Assembly: GCA_021781255.1 (NCBI GenBank)
Contig: JAJXXG010000799.1
Location: 1-7,127 of the forward strand
From: Acidobacteriota bacterium
GTDB lineage: Bacteria; Acidobacteriota; Terriglobia; Terriglobales; Acidobacteriaceae
Direction of reading: 5' to 3'
Length of the DNA: 7,127 bases
Shown: positions 6,885 through 7,127 of the stretch, piece by piece
Numbering within the stretch: position 1 is the stretch's first letter
Layout of the letters: each line of letters starts with the position of its first letter
Translations under genes and position numbers: made by a program
Notes under the pieces: generated by a model
The model's input: the letters and a program-made list of their open reading frames with translations, nothing else
Told to the model about the DNA's origin: nothing
Database searches by the model: none

Positions 6885-7127
6885 TTACAGATGCGCCCCC
6901 GCCATCGCCGTCACTGCCTCGTTCGGCATCGTCTGCGGCTCCCGCAGCGTCAGCACCGGGCAGCGCGCATGGGCCAGAACCCGGTAGACCGTGCGGTCCC
7001 GCGTCAGGTTCTCAAAGGCCGAGCGGTGCGTCGCGCCCAGAACGATCAGGTTCGCCTTGCGCTCCGCTGCTACCGCAAGAATCTCGATCGACGGATTCCC
7101 GTGCACCACCAGCGGCTCAACCTCCGT
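6885..7127 (-). CDS. Universal stress protein (UspA-like), C-terminal part
   Basis: The frame is open from the right edge to TAA at 6887-6885 and gives the last 80 residues; the start lies beyond the window. The pattern NPSIEILAVAAERKANLIVLG, then a variable loop, then VYRVLAHARCPVLTLRE matches the C-terminal half of the Usp fold: the helix before the beta strand that ends in IVLG, and the closing CPVLTL strand. Usp proteins are cytosolic, often dimeric, and are induced by stress or growth arrest; some bind ATP. Here the usual G-x2-G-x9-G-S/T nucleotide loop is not kept. After IVLG it reads ATHRSAFENLTRDRT, with His and Arg where the later glycines should be, so this copy may not bind ATP. 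It converges with the GGDEF-EAL gene, with 137 bp between the stops and no convincing terminator there. Confidence 0.82.
   Translation of the reverse strand, partial: TEVEPLVVHGNPSIEILAVAAERKANLIVLGATHRSAFENLTRDRTVYRVLAHARCPVLTLREPQTMPNEAVTAMAGAHL

Overview
The window looks like a stretch of chromosome from a GC-rich, Gram-negative-type bacterium. Acidobacteriota (Acidobacteriaceae / Terriglobia) is the best guess. The pointers are a PEP-CTERM protein with the PEPSS-LVLLGTGL style of sorting tail, a MerR-like HTH fused to TPR repeats, a C-rich third-codon bias, and a universal stress protein close by. This is an inference from sequence style. There is no rRNA or other marker gene to settle it.

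Layout from left to right: (1) the 3' end of a secreted PEP-CTERM protein gene (+), closed by a strong intrinsic terminator at 526-553; (2) a stand-alone homocysteine S-methyltransferase gene, mmuM-like (+, 624-1568); (3) a convergent gene (-, 1663-2601) for a 312-residue protein with an N-terminal MerR-type helix-turn-helix and four TPR repeats; (4) a 561-bp divergent intergenic region (2602-3162) with a direct repeat built on a DnaA-box-like 9-mer; (5) a large gene (+, 3163-6747) for a soluble signalling protein with about five PAS domains, GGDEF, EAL and a C-terminal zinc-binding CZB-like domain; (6) the C-terminal end of a universal stress protein gene (-, 6885 to the right edge).

The genes do not form one operon. 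Orientations alternate, and each gene appears to be its own transcription unit. The main point of interest is the PAS-GGDEF-EAL-CZB protein. Its cyclase active site, its inhibitory I-site and its phosphodiesterase residues all look intact, and it carries a candidate zinc site (His, Cys, His-x3-His) at the C-terminus. It could make and degrade cyclic-di-GMP in response to several cytosolic inputs, one of them possibly zinc. It is divergent from the HTH-TPR protein, so that protein could act on the shared intergenic region, but nothing in the sequence proves this. I found no CRISPR array, transposon, tRNA, rRNA or clearly novel multi-gene system.
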